Notes under the pieces: generated by a model | Told to the model about the DNA's origin: nothing | Seen by the model: only the letters and a program-made list of their open reading frames with translations | Databases searched by the model: none | Source: Clostridia bacterium | Lineage (GTDB): Bacteria; Bacillota; Clostridia; Christensenellales; Aristaeellaceae | Reading direction: 5' to 3' | Length of the DNA: 64,000 nucleotides | NCBI GenBank assembly: GCA_017547285.1 | Contig: JAFYQB010000160.1 | Coordinates: 1-64,000, forward strand | Translations under genes and position numbers: made by a program | Shown: positions 25,437 to 34,178 of the stretch, piece after piece | How the letters are laid out: each line of letters starts with the position of its first letter | How positions within the stretch are numbered: position 1 is the stretch's first letter

Positions 25437-28400
25437 ATGACTAATATCGGTGACAGCGAGCGCAAAACTCAAAACCGTGTGGTCAAGTTCTTTCGGGACA
25501 AGCTGCACTATACATATCTAGGTAACCTGCATGACAGCGAAAACCGCAATATCATGCAGGAGCGGCTGCATGCCTGGCTGTTGAAACAGGGGCATTCCGA
25601 CAAGCTTGCGATCAATGCCGTGGACGCCTTGGTGAAGGCCTCTACCAATCTGCAGCAGGGGTTGTATCATGCCAACAAAGAGGTCTACAGCCTGCTGAAA
25701 TACGGTGCCAAGGTCAAAGAAACCGTGGAGCAGTCTCCCAAGACGGTATATTTCATTGACTTTGAGGATATCAGTAACAACGACTTCTATATTGCAGAGG
25801 AAGTTACCGTTGTCAGTAACAACACTAAGCGCCCGGATATCGTCATCTATGTAAACGGCATTGCTCTCGCGGTGATGGAACTGAAAAAGAGTAGCGTATC
25901 CGTGTCCAATGGTATCCGCCAGAACCTGACCAACCAGAAAGCAAATTTCATCGAAGATTTCTTTACGACCATTCAGTTCTGCATGGCCGGTAATGACAGT
26001 GAGGGCTTACGCTATGGTACGCTGCTTACTCCTGAGAAGCACTATCTGGAATGGAAGGACGATGGCTTTTCCGAGCACCAGCAGGAACGCGATGTTGTTG
26101 ATATCGAGGTGGAGGAATACTGCGAGGGGATTCCCGGCAAACTGGAAAAGCAGCTCTTCGCTCTGTTTTACAAAAAGCGTTTCCTTGATCTGATCCACAA
26201 TTTTGTGATCTTCGACAAGGGTATCAAGAAAGTCTGCCGCTATAACCAGTACTATGCCATCAAACGGGCACAGCATCGGTTGACGGATAAAAAGCGCGGC
26301 GGCATTGTTTGGCATACCCAGGGCAGCGGCAAGAGCCTGACCATGGTGTGGCTATCCAAGTGGATTCTGGCGAATAATTCCAACGCCCGTGTATTGGTCG
26401 TTACCGACCGAGAAGAATTGGATGAGCAGATTGAAAAGAACTATAAGGGCGTGGATGAGAATATCATCCGCACAAAAAGTGGTAGAGATCTGCTTGAACG
26501 TCTGAATGCTTTTGATGATCGCCTGCTGTGTTCGCTGGTACATAAATTTGGAAAGCGAGGCGGCGATAGCTCGGAAACGGATTACGAGAAATACATCGAA
26601 GATCTGAAAAACGCTTTACCCAAGGATTTCTCCGCAAAAGGTGATATCGTGGTATTTGTGGATGAATGTCACCGCACGCAGTCCGGCAAACTCCATGAGG
26701 CTATGAAGGTTATCCTTCCTGATGCTATTTTTATTGGTTTTACGGGCACACCGCTTTTAAAGAAGGACAAAAAAACCAGTCTGGAAACCTTCGGCGGATA
26801 TATTCATACCTATAAGTTCAACGAAGGCGTCCGGGATGGCGTTGTGCTGGATTTGCGGTATGAGGCCAGAGATGTGCCACAGGACATTACCTCTCAGGAC
26901 AGAATCGACGCATGGTTTGAGGCAAAAACCATTGGCTTGGCTCCCAGAGCAAAAGCAAAGCTCAAAGCATATTGGGGCAATCTTCAGAAGATATTTTCTT
27001 CCCGCTCCCGTTTGGAGCAGATTGCCAATGATATCATCTTTGATTTTGCCACTAAGGCACGACTGATGGATGGGAACGGAAACGCTATCCTTGTGGCCGG
27101 TTCCGTGTATTCAGCATGCCGTTACTATGAGATTTTCCAAAGTAAGGGCTTCCGCAAATGTGCTATTATCTCGTCCTATATTCCGCAAGCAGGAGATTTG
27201 CGGACAGATACTGTCAGCGATGAAGAAGAAACCGAAACATTCGAAAAATACAGTATTTATCTGAAGATGATTGGCGTTGACCCGTCAGAAGATAAGATGC
27301 AGATTGCAAAGAAAGTTGAAGCGTTTGAAACAGAAGCAAAGCGGAAATTTGTAGATGAGCCTGCGAATATGAAGCTGCTGATCGTGGTTGACAAACTGCT
27401 TACTGGCTTTGATGCACCCAGCTGCACTTATCTTTACATCGACAAGGCGATGCATGACCATGGTCTGTTCCAAGCGATTTGCCGCGTGAACCGTCTGGAC
27501 GGCGAGAGCAAAGACTTCGGCTATATTGTAGATTACAAGGAATTGTTCGGGGACTTGGCAGATGCCATGAACAAGTATACCGCCGGTGCCTTTGAAAATT
27601 TCGATGACGAGGACGTAGAGGGGCTTCTGAAAGACCGAGCAGCAGAAGCGAAAAAGTATTTTGTTGAGACTCTGGAGGAATTGGACGAGCTTTGTGAAGG
27701 CGTTGAATTGCCCAGAGAGGAACTCAACTACATTCACTATTTCTGCGGTGAAAGTGGTCATGACGAAGATCAAGATGAAGCCTTTGCTCGCATTAGAGAA
27801 AAACTGTATAAGCTTGTCAGCCGTTTGATTCGCGCCTATGCGGAGTTGAAGCCTCGCATGATGGATCTGGGGTATACCGCTTCCGAGCAAAGTGCTTTGG
27901 ACGAAAAGGTTGCGTTCTATGTAAACCTGCGTGAAACTATTGGCAGAGCCAGCGGTGACTTTATCGATTTGAAAGCTTACGAACCGGGTATGCGGTATTT
28001 GATCGACAACTACATTTCAGCTGCAGAGTCCCAGAAGATCGGAAGCATGGACGACTTCACTCTGCTTGATTTTATCATTACGCAAGAAGATAAGCTGAAG
28101 AGCGAGCAAAAAAGTGAACAGGAAAGTGCGGCAGAAACCATTGAGAACAACATCCGCAAGAAGGTTGTTGAACGAATGGTTATTAACCCTGCATATTACG
28201 CAAAAATGTCTTCGATCCTGGAGCAGCTAATCCTTGACCGCCGCCGCGGGGTGATTGCCTATGGACAGTTACTGGATACATACATGGAGCTTGCGAAGAA
28301 TGTAGCAAAGCCCGAGGAAAACATAAAGTATCCCGAGAGCATTCGCTCCAATGGCGCGTTGCGGGCGCTCTATGATAACTGCGGTGAAGATGAGGAAACT

Positions 28401-28562
28401 GCATTGAAGCTGCATAAAGCAATTGTTAAAGCGCGGCTTGATGGCTTCCGAAACAATCCGGTTAAGGCAAACAAAATCAAACGAGCGCTCTATCAGCTTT
28501 TGAATGATGATAGCGAAGTTGAGCGGATTTACCAAATCGTTGTGGAGCAAGAGGAGTACTGA
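25437..28562 (+). CDS. hsdR: Type I restriction endonuclease/translocase subunit
   Basis: A 1041-residue HsdR. The N-terminal PD-(D/E)xK nuclease is visible as RPDIVIYVNGIALAVMELKK (about 134-153). The superfamily 2 translocase follows: Walker A THQ-like TQGSGKSLTMVW at about 294-305, DECH box FVDECHRTQ at about 406-414, and FTGTPL. The C-terminal helical domain binds the methylase core. All motifs look intact, so the system is probably active: it would translocate and cut DNA lacking the HsdM mark. ATG 25437 lies 14 bases after the one-TM gene. Confidence 0.93.
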   Translation: MTNIGDSERKTQNRVVKFFRDKLHYTYLGNLHDSENRNIMQERLHAWLLKQGHSDKLAINAVDALVKASTNLQQGLYHANKEVYSLLKYGAKVKETVEQSPKTVYFIDFEDISNNDFYIAEEVTVVSNNTKRPDIVIYVNGIALAVMELKKSSVSVSNGIRQNLTNQKANFIEDFFTTIQFCMAGNDSEGLRYGTLLTPEKHYLEWKDDGFSEHQQERDVVDIEVEEYCEGIPGKLEKQLFALFYKKRFLDLIHNFVIFDKGIKKVCRYNQYYAIKRAQHRLTDKKRGGIVWHTQGSGKSLTMVWLSKWILANNSNARVLVVTDREELDEQIEKNYKGVDENIIRTKSGRDLLERLNAFDDRLLCSLVHKFGKRGGDSSETDYEKYIEDLKNALPKDFSAKGDIVVFVDECHRTQSGKLHEAMKVILPDAIFIGFTGTPLLKKDKKTSLETFGGYIHTYKFNEGVRDGVVLDLRYEARDVPQDITSQDRIDAWFEAKTIGLAPRAKAKLKAYWGNLQKIFSSRSRLEQIANDIIFDFATKARLMDGNGNAILVAGSVYSACRYYEIFQSKGFRKCAIISSYIPQAGDLRTDTVSDEEETETFEKYSIYLKMIGVDPSEDKMQIAKKVEAFETEAKRKFVDEPANMKLLIVVDKLLTGFDAPSCTYLYIDKAMHDHGLFQAICRVNRLDGESKDFGYIVDYKELFGDLADAMNKYTAGAFENFDDEDVEGLLKDRAAEAKKYFVETLEELDELCEGVELPREELNYIHYFCGESGHDEDQDEAFARIREKLYKLVSRLIRAYAELKPRMMDLGYTASEQSALDEKVAFYVNLRETIGRASGDFIDLKAYEPGMRYLIDNYISAAESQKIGSMDDFTLLDFIITQEDKLKSEQKSEQESAAETIENNIRKKVVERMVINPAYYAKMSSILEQLILDRRRGVIAYGQLLDTYMELAKNVAKPEENIKYPESIRSNGALRALYDNCGEDEETALKLHKAIVKARLDGFRNNPVKANKIKRALYQLLNDDSEVERIYQIVVEQEEY

Positions 28563-29275
28563 TGCAGATAGTTGTTTCTAATATTCCTGTAGAAGTTGTA
28601 AGAAAAAGCATTAAGAATATGCATCTTGCTGTGCTTCCCCCGGATGGCAGGGTTCGTGTATCAGCACCTGTTCAACTTACGGATGAAACAATTGTGATGT
28701 TTGTTCGGACAAAGCTTGGTTGGATCAAAAAACAGCAGGAGAAATTCCAATTGCAACCACGCCAAAGTGAGCGACAGTATGTTTCGGGTGAGACGCTGTA
28801 TGTTTGGGGCAAACAGTATTTTCTGCAGGTCGAGTATAGCTACAAGGGAAACTCTCTTGTGTTCTCGGGTGATAAAGCGATCCTGACAGTCCGTAAGGAA
28901 AGCACAGCAAAACAGCGCGAGGCATTTGTCAACGAGTGGTATCGAGAACAGTTGAAGAACGAGGTGGCTAAGTATCTGCCCAAATGGGAAAAGATAACCG
29001 GCCTTTACTGCAGCGGGTGGCAAAGCAAATACATGACCACCAAATGGGGTACTTGCAATACGAACACCCGAAAGATCTGGCTGAATCTTCAGCTGGCGAA
29101 AAAGCCAATAGAGTGTCTTGAGTATGTGATCCTGCATGAGTTGGCTCACCTGAAGGTAAAGAACCATGGTCCCGATTTTGTTTCTATTTTAGATCAGCAT
29201 ATGCCCCAATGGCAGGAGCGCAAGAGGCTATTGAACGAAAGTAAGTTGGATTATTTGGAGAGTAAGCCAACCTAA
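28562..29275 (+). CDS. YgjP-like zinc metallopeptidase (DUF45)
   Basis: A 237-residue protein with the metallopeptidase signature VILHELAHLKVKNHGPDF near 190-207: HExxH plus a third His six residues on. The DUF45/YgjP family is often encoded at the end of type I restriction operons; its substrate is unknown. The start ATG overlaps the hsdR stop by one base (TGATG), so it is translationally coupled and belongs to the operon. Confidence 0.85.
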   Translation: MQIVVSNIPVEVVRKSIKNMHLAVLPPDGRVRVSAPVQLTDETIVMFVRTKLGWIKKQQEKFQLQPRQSERQYVSGETLYVWGKQYFLQVEYSYKGNSLVFSGDKAILTVRKESTAKQREAFVNEWYREQLKNEVAKYLPKWEKITGLYCSGWQSKYMTTKWGTCNTNTRKIWLNLQLAKKPIECLEYVILHELAHLKVKNHGPDFVSILDQHMPQWQERKRLLNESKLDYLESKPT

Positions 29276-29480
29276 AGGGAACCACTATGCTGTATCACGA
29301 CTTTTGTGAATAAGTCATCAATAACACAAAACACAGCAGCTTTCGGTAGTTCCCGAAGCCTATAGAGCTGTTGCACTTATGATACATCAGAAGCTCCTAA
29401 CACGCTGGCGCAATGGCTGGCTGATGCAGTTTAGAAGAGCATTGACAATGTTCTGGGCGTTGATGGGAATACCGCCTATC
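29276..29480. other. Gap with possible coding remnant
   Basis: No intact gene. A frame at about 29,380-29,480 reads TLAQWLADAV, then TAG, then KSIDNVLGVD. This looks like the decayed end of a gene but could not be assigned. GGGAACCAC at about 29,278 and GTAGTTCCC near 29,345 are imperfect inverted copies. Confidence 0.3.
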
Positions 29481-29514
29481 AAAGCTTTGAAAGTGAATCT
29501 TTCAAAGCTTTTTT
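29481..29514 (+). terminator. Intrinsic terminator of the restriction operon region
   Basis: AAAGCTTTGAAAG pairs perfectly with CTTTCAAAGCTTT (13 bp, five-base loop), followed by a short T-run. Confidence 0.8.
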
Positions 29515-29583
29515 CACGCTTTGTTATCTAAATTCCATCAGAAACAGGCATTACATAATTGACTTCAATATCTGTAGAACATC

Positions 29584-30369
29584 TTATTCACCTTGTTTGC
29601 TAATGGCTGATAGAACGACCAATGATTCTTTTTGTTTCTTTTTTGCCCGCGCCTTCGCATATCGCATACCCTTCACAAAGCCATAATCAAAATACTTACC
29701 TGCAACAGAGTACGCATATTCCGGAAAGAAACGCCTAATTTCACCACAAACGAAATCAATAGCCTGTATTTCTCCGACGGTAAGATCATATCTCGTTGGC
29801 ATTTTGACTTTTTTGATTGCGTTAAACATTCCTGCATAGTCACAGTAAATCTGTTCGCGCTTCGCGGTTGCCTTTTCCTCTGCTTCTTTGGCTGCCCGTT
29901 CTTTCTCCTGTGCAGCTTCCTGTTCGCGCTGTGCTTCGATTGCGTCCAATTCGGCGATACGTTCCTTTGAGGTGGATGCAATCCATCGTTCTTTGAGGAG
30001 AAAGACCGTGATGAAGTCATACAGGGCAGTCACCCCAGCTTCATTCATTTCGTTAAGACGATTTGTTATACTGGTAATCATTTCTTCCTTTTTCGCCGTA
30101 GCAGGGCAATTACCATTGGAAGATTCCGCACGCTCAGCTCTCCCCGAAACAGCATGGTTCTCATTTGCTAAGCCACCATTCTTTCCAAAGAGCAGATTGG
30201 GTTCTATATCAAAAAGGCTTAATATTCCCTCCAGTTGTTCTAAATATGGAGAGGACGCGCCCGTTTCCCACTTTGATATTGTTTGCCGAACCACATGCAA
30301 TTCATTTGCGATTTTTTCTTGTGATAACCCTCTATTCAGACGAAGTTTCTTCAAATTTTCTCCAAACAT
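29584..30369 (-). CDS. XRE-family regulator next to the recombinase
   Basis: A 261-residue protein with an N-terminal helix-turn-helix (MFGENLKKLRLNRGLSQEKI, RQTISKWETGASSPYLEQL) at about 1-60. A Glu/Ala/Lys-rich coiled-coil lies at about 145-175, then a basic C-terminus. It is divergent from the recombinase gene with about 200 bases between them, so it is the prime candidate to control integration and excision. A 14-base gene-free stretch and a terminator separate it from the restriction operon. Confidence 0.8.
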   Translation of the reverse strand: MFGENLKKLRLNRGLSQEKIANELHVVRQTISKWETGASSPYLEQLEGILSLFDIEPNLLFGKNGGLANENHAVSGRAERAESSNGNCPATAKKEEMITSITNRLNEMNEAGVTALYDFITVFLLKERWIASTSKERIAELDAIEAQREQEAAQEKERAAKEAEEKATAKREQIYCDYAGMFNAIKKVKMPTRYDLTVGEIQAIDFVCGEIRRFFPEYAYSVAGKYFDYGFVKGMRYAKARAKKKQKESLVVLSAISKQGE

Positions 30370-30481
30370 TGGTTTCCCTCCCCTTCATAAATTTTTTACC
30401 ATAGCTTCTGACAAATGGCAAGCAATGCATATTAACATCATAACCGCAGGAGTTGCATGCATTCACTTCGTAAAGAAAGAC

Positions 30482-30510
30482 TTGAAAAAGTACAGAATAT
30501 GATATACAAT
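30482..30510 (+). promoter_or_regulatory. Vegetative-type promoter of the recombinase
   Basis: TTGAAA (30482-30487), 17-base spacer, TACAAT (30505-30510), 68 bases before the TTG start. This is a sigma-A-type pattern, unlike the forespore-type promoter left in front of the spoVT 5' part. Confidence 0.6.
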
Positions 30511-30577
30511 ATTATCTGTAACGAGTATTGATAAAGAAAACAATAGTGAATTCTGTCGAACCCAGGAGGTGAACCCA

Positions 30578-32746
30578 TTGACCGAAACCTTTGACATTGC
30601 CGGTTATGCCCGAATTTCCGTGGATGAAGAGCTGGACAGGGATAACATATCCATCGAAAACCAGAAAGCCATCATTGAAGAATACGTGAAAACTCGCTTC
30701 CCAGGCAGCACGCTGACCTTTTTTGAAGACCGTGACCGTTCGGGTTATAGCTTTGAACAGCGGGAAAGCTACCAGCAGATGCGCAGGGATCTGCTGAACC
30801 ACAAGTACGATATCCTGATCGTCAAGGACTTTTCCCGTTTTTCCCGCCGCAACAGCCGTGGGTTGGTGGAGTTGGAAGATCTGCGGGATAACAATGTGCG
30901 CATCATCTCCATTGGCGACAACGTAGACATTCCCCGCGATGCTGAGGAATGGCTGAAGATTCAGTTCCAATTCCTCATCAATGAAATGCCGGTGACCGAC
31001 ACCTCCCGGAAGGTAAAGAACGTCATCAAGCACCGCCAGCAGGAGGGCGAATGGATCTGCGCCGCTCCCTACGGCTACATCGTCAACAAGCACAAAGAGT
31101 TTGAGATCGTCCCCACGGAAGCGGAGATCGTGCGTCTGATTTACACGCTATACATCGAGCAAGGCTGGGGCTACAAGAAGATCGCCAACCATCTGACGGA
31201 CGAAGGCATTCCCACGCCCCGCATGAGCGAGCAGATGCGCAAGGAAGCCGAGGGCGGTGAGAGCAAACGCGAAGTCAAGCGTGTGTGGGCCATCGCCTCC
31301 ATTCAGGGCATTCTGGAAAACGACTTCTACATCGGCACCTTCCGTCAGCGCAAATACACCCGTGCCAAGATTAACGGCAAGGATGTGAAGTTGGACGCCA
31401 ACGAGCACATCGTCATTGAGAACCACCATCAGGAAATCATCTCCTACCGTACCTTCGCCATGGCGAAAGCCCTGCGGGAGAAGCGCTCTACCAGCCATTA
31501 CCGTGGCGTGAAGAAGAACGATAACTTCTACTCCGGCTTCCTCACCTGCGGCGACTGCGGCAGCCCCATGTTCGCCATGAGCCGCAGCGACCTACAGCCC
31601 GCCTACACCTGCGGTACCTATCATCGTAGGGGAACAAAAGGCTGCACCAGCCACCACATCCGGGTGGATAAGCTGGACGAGCTGCTGAAAATCTACGTGC
31701 AGAAAGTGATGGATTCCTCCGCAGCCATGCTGGACAGGCTCAACGCCGACCTTGCCAGCGAGACGGACGATATTGCCGAAACGGAAATTTCTGCCGATAA
31801 TCTGGCCAAGCTGCAGGACGAGCTGAAGGAAGAATTGAAGGTTACCAAGCGCCAGCGCATCCGGGATATTATGAAGCACCCGGATCAGGAAGCAGCGCTG
31901 GATGCCACTTACGACGACCTGGAAGCAGATCTTCTGCGTAAAATCGAAGGCCTTGAAAAGCAGATTCAGATGCTGTCCGACAAGCGCAACACCATTATTC
32001 AGGTGAACCGTACGGCGAAAACCGCCATCGACGTATTCCAAGACATCCTTGAAAAAGAAAAGCTGGACCGCACCGATCTGGAATTGATCATCCAGCGCAT
32101 CCATGTGTATGAGGATCACCTGGAAATCCAGCTGCAGGCCGATATCGACGCCCTCATCCGCACGGAAGCCATGGAGGACACCGTAAATTTTAATCAGGGC
32201 ATCGAAAACTTGAACTGCCGTATTGTCCAGTCTGCAAAGAATCAGAAGGACAAGGTTTTCGATGTCCATGTTATCAGTGACGGCGACCCGCTGGAGATCT
32301 ATACCGACAGAGACGGCGAGGTCATTTTGAAAAAGTATTCGCCGATCGGTGAAATGAGCACGTTTGCCAAGGATTATACGGAATCGATTTTTCGTTCCAT
32401 GGGGCATATCGCCTGTATTGTGGACCGGGATCAGGTGGTTGCGGCAAGCGGCGTAAGCAAAAAGGAACTGGCGGATAAGCCCATCAGCCCGGATCTGGAA
32501 AGTGCGATTGCCAACCGTCAGACTGTGGCGATCAACCGTGCCGGCGGCGGCAAAATGGTTGCTGTGACCACGGAGGAGGACATTACCGGCTATACGGCAC
32601 AGGTGGTTTCGCCTATTATTGCCGATGGAGAGGCGATCGGCGCGGTGCTGCTGCTGAGCAAGGAAGCCGGAGCACGGATGGGGGATGCAGAACTCAAGGT
32701 CGCCGAAACGGCGGCTGGGATCGTGGGAAGGCAGATGGAGCAGTAA
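30578..32746 (+). CDS. Large serine recombinase fused in frame to the SpoVT C-terminus
   Basis: A 722-residue reading frame. Residues 1-571 are a large serine recombinase: GYARIS places the catalytic Ser at 14, KDFSRFSRRN is the conserved arginine region, a recombinase domain spans about 155-270, and a zinc ribbon (CGDCG...CGTY..RGTKGC) about 325-350 is followed by a coiled-coil. From Gly569-Asp570-Pro571 on, at attR, the protein is SpoVT from residue 31 to its end (RQMEQ). In the excised circle the frame would instead continue into the 24-residue tail at 6517-6588, giving 595 residues. TTG 30578 lies eight bases after AGGAGG; GTG 30569 overlaps that site. The enzyme should catalyse integration at GGCGACCCG and, with a directionality factor, excision. 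Confidence 0.92.
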   Translation: MTETFDIAGYARISVDEELDRDNISIENQKAIIEEYVKTRFPGSTLTFFEDRDRSGYSFEQRESYQQMRRDLLNHKYDILIVKDFSRFSRRNSRGLVELEDLRDNNVRIISIGDNVDIPRDAEEWLKIQFQFLINEMPVTDTSRKVKNVIKHRQQEGEWICAAPYGYIVNKHKEFEIVPTEAEIVRLIYTLYIEQGWGYKKIANHLTDEGIPTPRMSEQMRKEAEGGESKREVKRVWAIASIQGILENDFYIGTFRQRKYTRAKINGKDVKLDANEHIVIENHHQEIISYRTFAMAKALREKRSTSHYRGVKKNDNFYSGFLTCGDCGSPMFAMSRSDLQPAYTCGTYHRRGTKGCTSHHIRVDKLDELLKIYVQKVMDSSAAMLDRLNADLASETDDIAETEISADNLAKLQDELKEELKVTKRQRIRDIMKHPDQEAALDATYDDLEADLLRKIEGLEKQIQMLSDKRNTIIQVNRTAKTAIDVFQDILEKEKLDRTDLELIIQRIHVYEDHLEIQLQADIDALIRTEAMEDTVNFNQGIENLNCRIVQSAKNQKDKVFDVHVISDGDPLEIYTDRDGEVILKKYSPIGEMSTFAKDYTESIFRSMGHIACIVDRDQVVAASGVSKKELADKPISPDLESAIANRQTVAINRAGGGKMVAVTTEEDITGYTAQVVSPIIADGEAIGAVLLLSKEAGARMGDAELKVAETAAGIVGRQMEQ
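32270..32290 (+). other. attR with attP left arm
   Basis: GTTATCAGTGAC (32270-32281) is element DNA and the left arm of attP. GGCGACCCG (32282-32290) is the core, after which spoVT resumes with CTGGAGATC (Leu-Glu-Ile). The left arm is a near inverted copy of GTCACAGATAAC at 6516-6527 (11 of 12 bases). Confidence 0.88.
32282..32746 (+). pseudogene. spoVT: 3' part of spoVT (separated from its start by the element)
   Basis: This frame encodes GDPLEIYTDRDGEVILKKYS, then SPIGEM and a GAF-like ligand-binding domain, ending ETAAGIVGRQMEQ. That continues the 33-residue start at 6418 without a gap; the joined protein would be 184 residues, close to the roughly 178 of Bacillus subtilis SpoVT. In the integrated state it has no promoter or start of its own and is read only as the tail of the recombinase. 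An internal ATG at about 32,353 has only a weak binding site. The sequence shows no decay, which suggests the gene is still under selection. Confidence 0.93.
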
Positions 32747-32796
32747 GTCAGCTGTACAGATCGTTCGTTCAGATAAGCAAAACAGAACAGCAGCCT

Positions 32797-32849
32797 GACA
32801 GCCGGACGCAGCAAATAGAACTGAGTTTTATCTGCTGCGTCCGGCTGTC
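32797..32849 (+). terminator. Long perfect hairpin after spoVT
   Basis: GACAGCCGGACGCAGCA (32797-32813) pairs perfectly with its complement at 32833-32849, a 17-bp stem with a 19-base AT-rich loop. No clear U-run. It lies 50 bases after the stop and probably ends the spoVT transcript. Confidence 0.6.
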
Positions 32850-32965
32850 CGCGTGTATTTATGGAAGGGAAAAACAGGACTTCTGCAGAATTGATCACTA
32901 TCTGATTTGCACACAAAGAAAGATCGGCTTTGGAGCTGATGGGAAATACGGAAAGGAAGAAACAA

Positions 32966-34162
32966 ATGAACATTCTTGGCGTGTGGATGTGGCCGTACAG
33001 TGTGGAAAAACGGGGAGCGGAGCAGGTAGTGGCCTGGTGTGCAAGGGCAAAGGTGACGGATATTTTCTTTCTGGTCAAGGGCATGGCAGGCAAAGCGGCC
33101 TGTCGGAGCAGCTATGCGCCAACTGTTTGCGAAAGGGATCTGCTGCAGGAATTGCTGCAGGCGGCGCATGCAAACGGCATCCGGGTGCATGCCTGGTTTA
33201 CATCTGCCTCGGACGCCCATTACAAAGAGCTGCATCCTGAAAGCGGCCGCTGTCATTTTGTTCGCGGAAGGGATAAGGGGCTGATCTCCCTGGCGGATGA
33301 GCCGTATATGGCTTATCTGGAAAACATCATTCGTGAAATTTGCAGAAACTATGAGATCGACGGACTGCATCTTGATTATATCCGATACAACCATGTTGCG
33401 TACGGCTGGGCGCCGGAGGATCTGGAGCGCTATGCAGCGGAAGGCGCGGATACGGATGCGCTTTGCCGGATGATTGGCGAGGCGTGTGAAACGGGCGATG
33501 TAACGCCGCTGCTGGATGCATACCGCAAAGGCGACAAAAACATCCGCGCGCTGGCCCGCGCCCGCCGAAAGGACGTTGTGCGTTTTGCCCGGCGAATGCT
33601 CCGGACAGCCAAATCTGAAAAGAACGACCTGATCCTGACGGCGGCGCTGCTGCCGGAGGGCGCCTTCGAGGACATCGCGTTTGCTGATCTGCACTATGGT
33701 CAGAATTATGAGGACGCAGTGGGGCTGTATGATTATGTGCTGCCGATGGCCTATTCAAAGGCCTATAAACAGAACGGCCAGTGGGTGAAGGAGATTGCTG
33801 AGCGCAGCGTAAAGCTGGGTCATCGAACCGTTGTGGGTCTGCATGCTTATGAAGGCGGTACGGGGCCGTCGCTTCAGGAAGACCTGGATGCCGTGGCGGA
33901 TGCACCTGTGGAAGGAATCTGTCTGTTCCGCGAAGGCGCAACGGTTCTTGCTTTTGCCGGAAAGGAACAGCTGACGGTCTTTAACCCGCTGCCGGAGGCA
34001 ATCACGAAGGTGATTGCCCGGATGGATGGCGGAAGTGTGCAGTGGGAATGCAGAATTGAAACGAATGCAAAGGCGGAGTTTTCGATTGCGGAAGCGCCTC
34101 GGGTTCTGCAGGTGTTTGCGGGAGAGGAAGAACGCTGCGTTTATCTGACAAAAGAAGCCTGA
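32966..34162 (+). CDS. GHL10/DUF187-type glycoside hydrolase
   Basis: A 398-residue protein with a TIM-barrel pattern of the glycosyl-hydrolase-like 10 family. GIRVHAWFT (about 77-85) and DGLHLDYIRYNH (about 133-144) are the typical barrel strands, the latter with the conserved catalytic-type Asp. DYVLPMAYSKAY (about 256-267) forms a later strand. No signal peptide is present, so it is probably cytosolic. The C-terminal 60 residues look like a small beta-domain. ATG 32966 follows AAGGAAG. The GH36-type gene starts 16 bases downstream, suggesting joint processing of an oligosaccharide. Confidence 0.75.
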   Translation: MNILGVWMWPYSVEKRGAEQVVAWCARAKVTDIFFLVKGMAGKAACRSSYAPTVCERDLLQELLQAAHANGIRVHAWFTSASDAHYKELHPESGRCHFVRGRDKGLISLADEPYMAYLENIIREICRNYEIDGLHLDYIRYNHVAYGWAPEDLERYAAEGADTDALCRMIGEACETGDVTPLLDAYRKGDKNIRALARARRKDVVRFARRMLRTAKSEKNDLILTAALLPEGAFEDIAFADLHYGQNYEDAVGLYDYVLPMAYSKAYKQNGQWVKEIAERSVKLGHRTVVGLHAYEGGTGPSLQEDLDAVADAPVEGICLFREGATVLAFAGKEQLTVFNPLPEAITKVIARMDGGSVQWECRIETNAKAEFSIAEAPRVLQVFAGEEERCVYLTKEA

Positions 34163-34178
34163 ACGGGCGGAGGTACAT

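Larger units (their letters stand above)
6508..32290. mobile_element. 25.8-kb integrative mobilizable element inserted in spoVT
   Basis: The boundaries follow from the split spoVT gene and the 9-bp duplicated core. The element carries a large serine recombinase at its right end, a MOBV relaxase with oriT, a primase/helicase pair for replication, multiple XRE regulators and defence-type cargo. There are no phage structural or lysis genes and no type IV secretion, coupling-protein or VirB4 genes. It is therefore best described as an integrative and mobilizable element that depends on a helper for transfer. One unit is 25,774 bp (6508 to 32281). Confidence 0.9.

Noticed and set aside
29276..29480. 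Intact small gene after the restriction operon
   Set aside because: The best frame is interrupted by TAG, has no ribosome site and matches no family; at most a remnant.
6508..32290. Element as a prophage
   Set aside because: No terminase, portal, capsid, tail or lysis gene is present; the replication and relaxase genes are of plasmid/IME type.
6508..32290. Element as a self-transmissible ICE
   Set aside because: No VirB4/TraE ATPase, coupling protein or other type IV secretion gene was found among the intact frames.
32282..32746. SpoVT-like C-terminus as a native domain of the recombinase
   Set aside because: The sequence match to SpoVT begins exactly at the duplicated core, and the matching N-terminal half lies at the other end of the element. 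A genuine recombinase domain would not leave an orphan spoVT start at attL.
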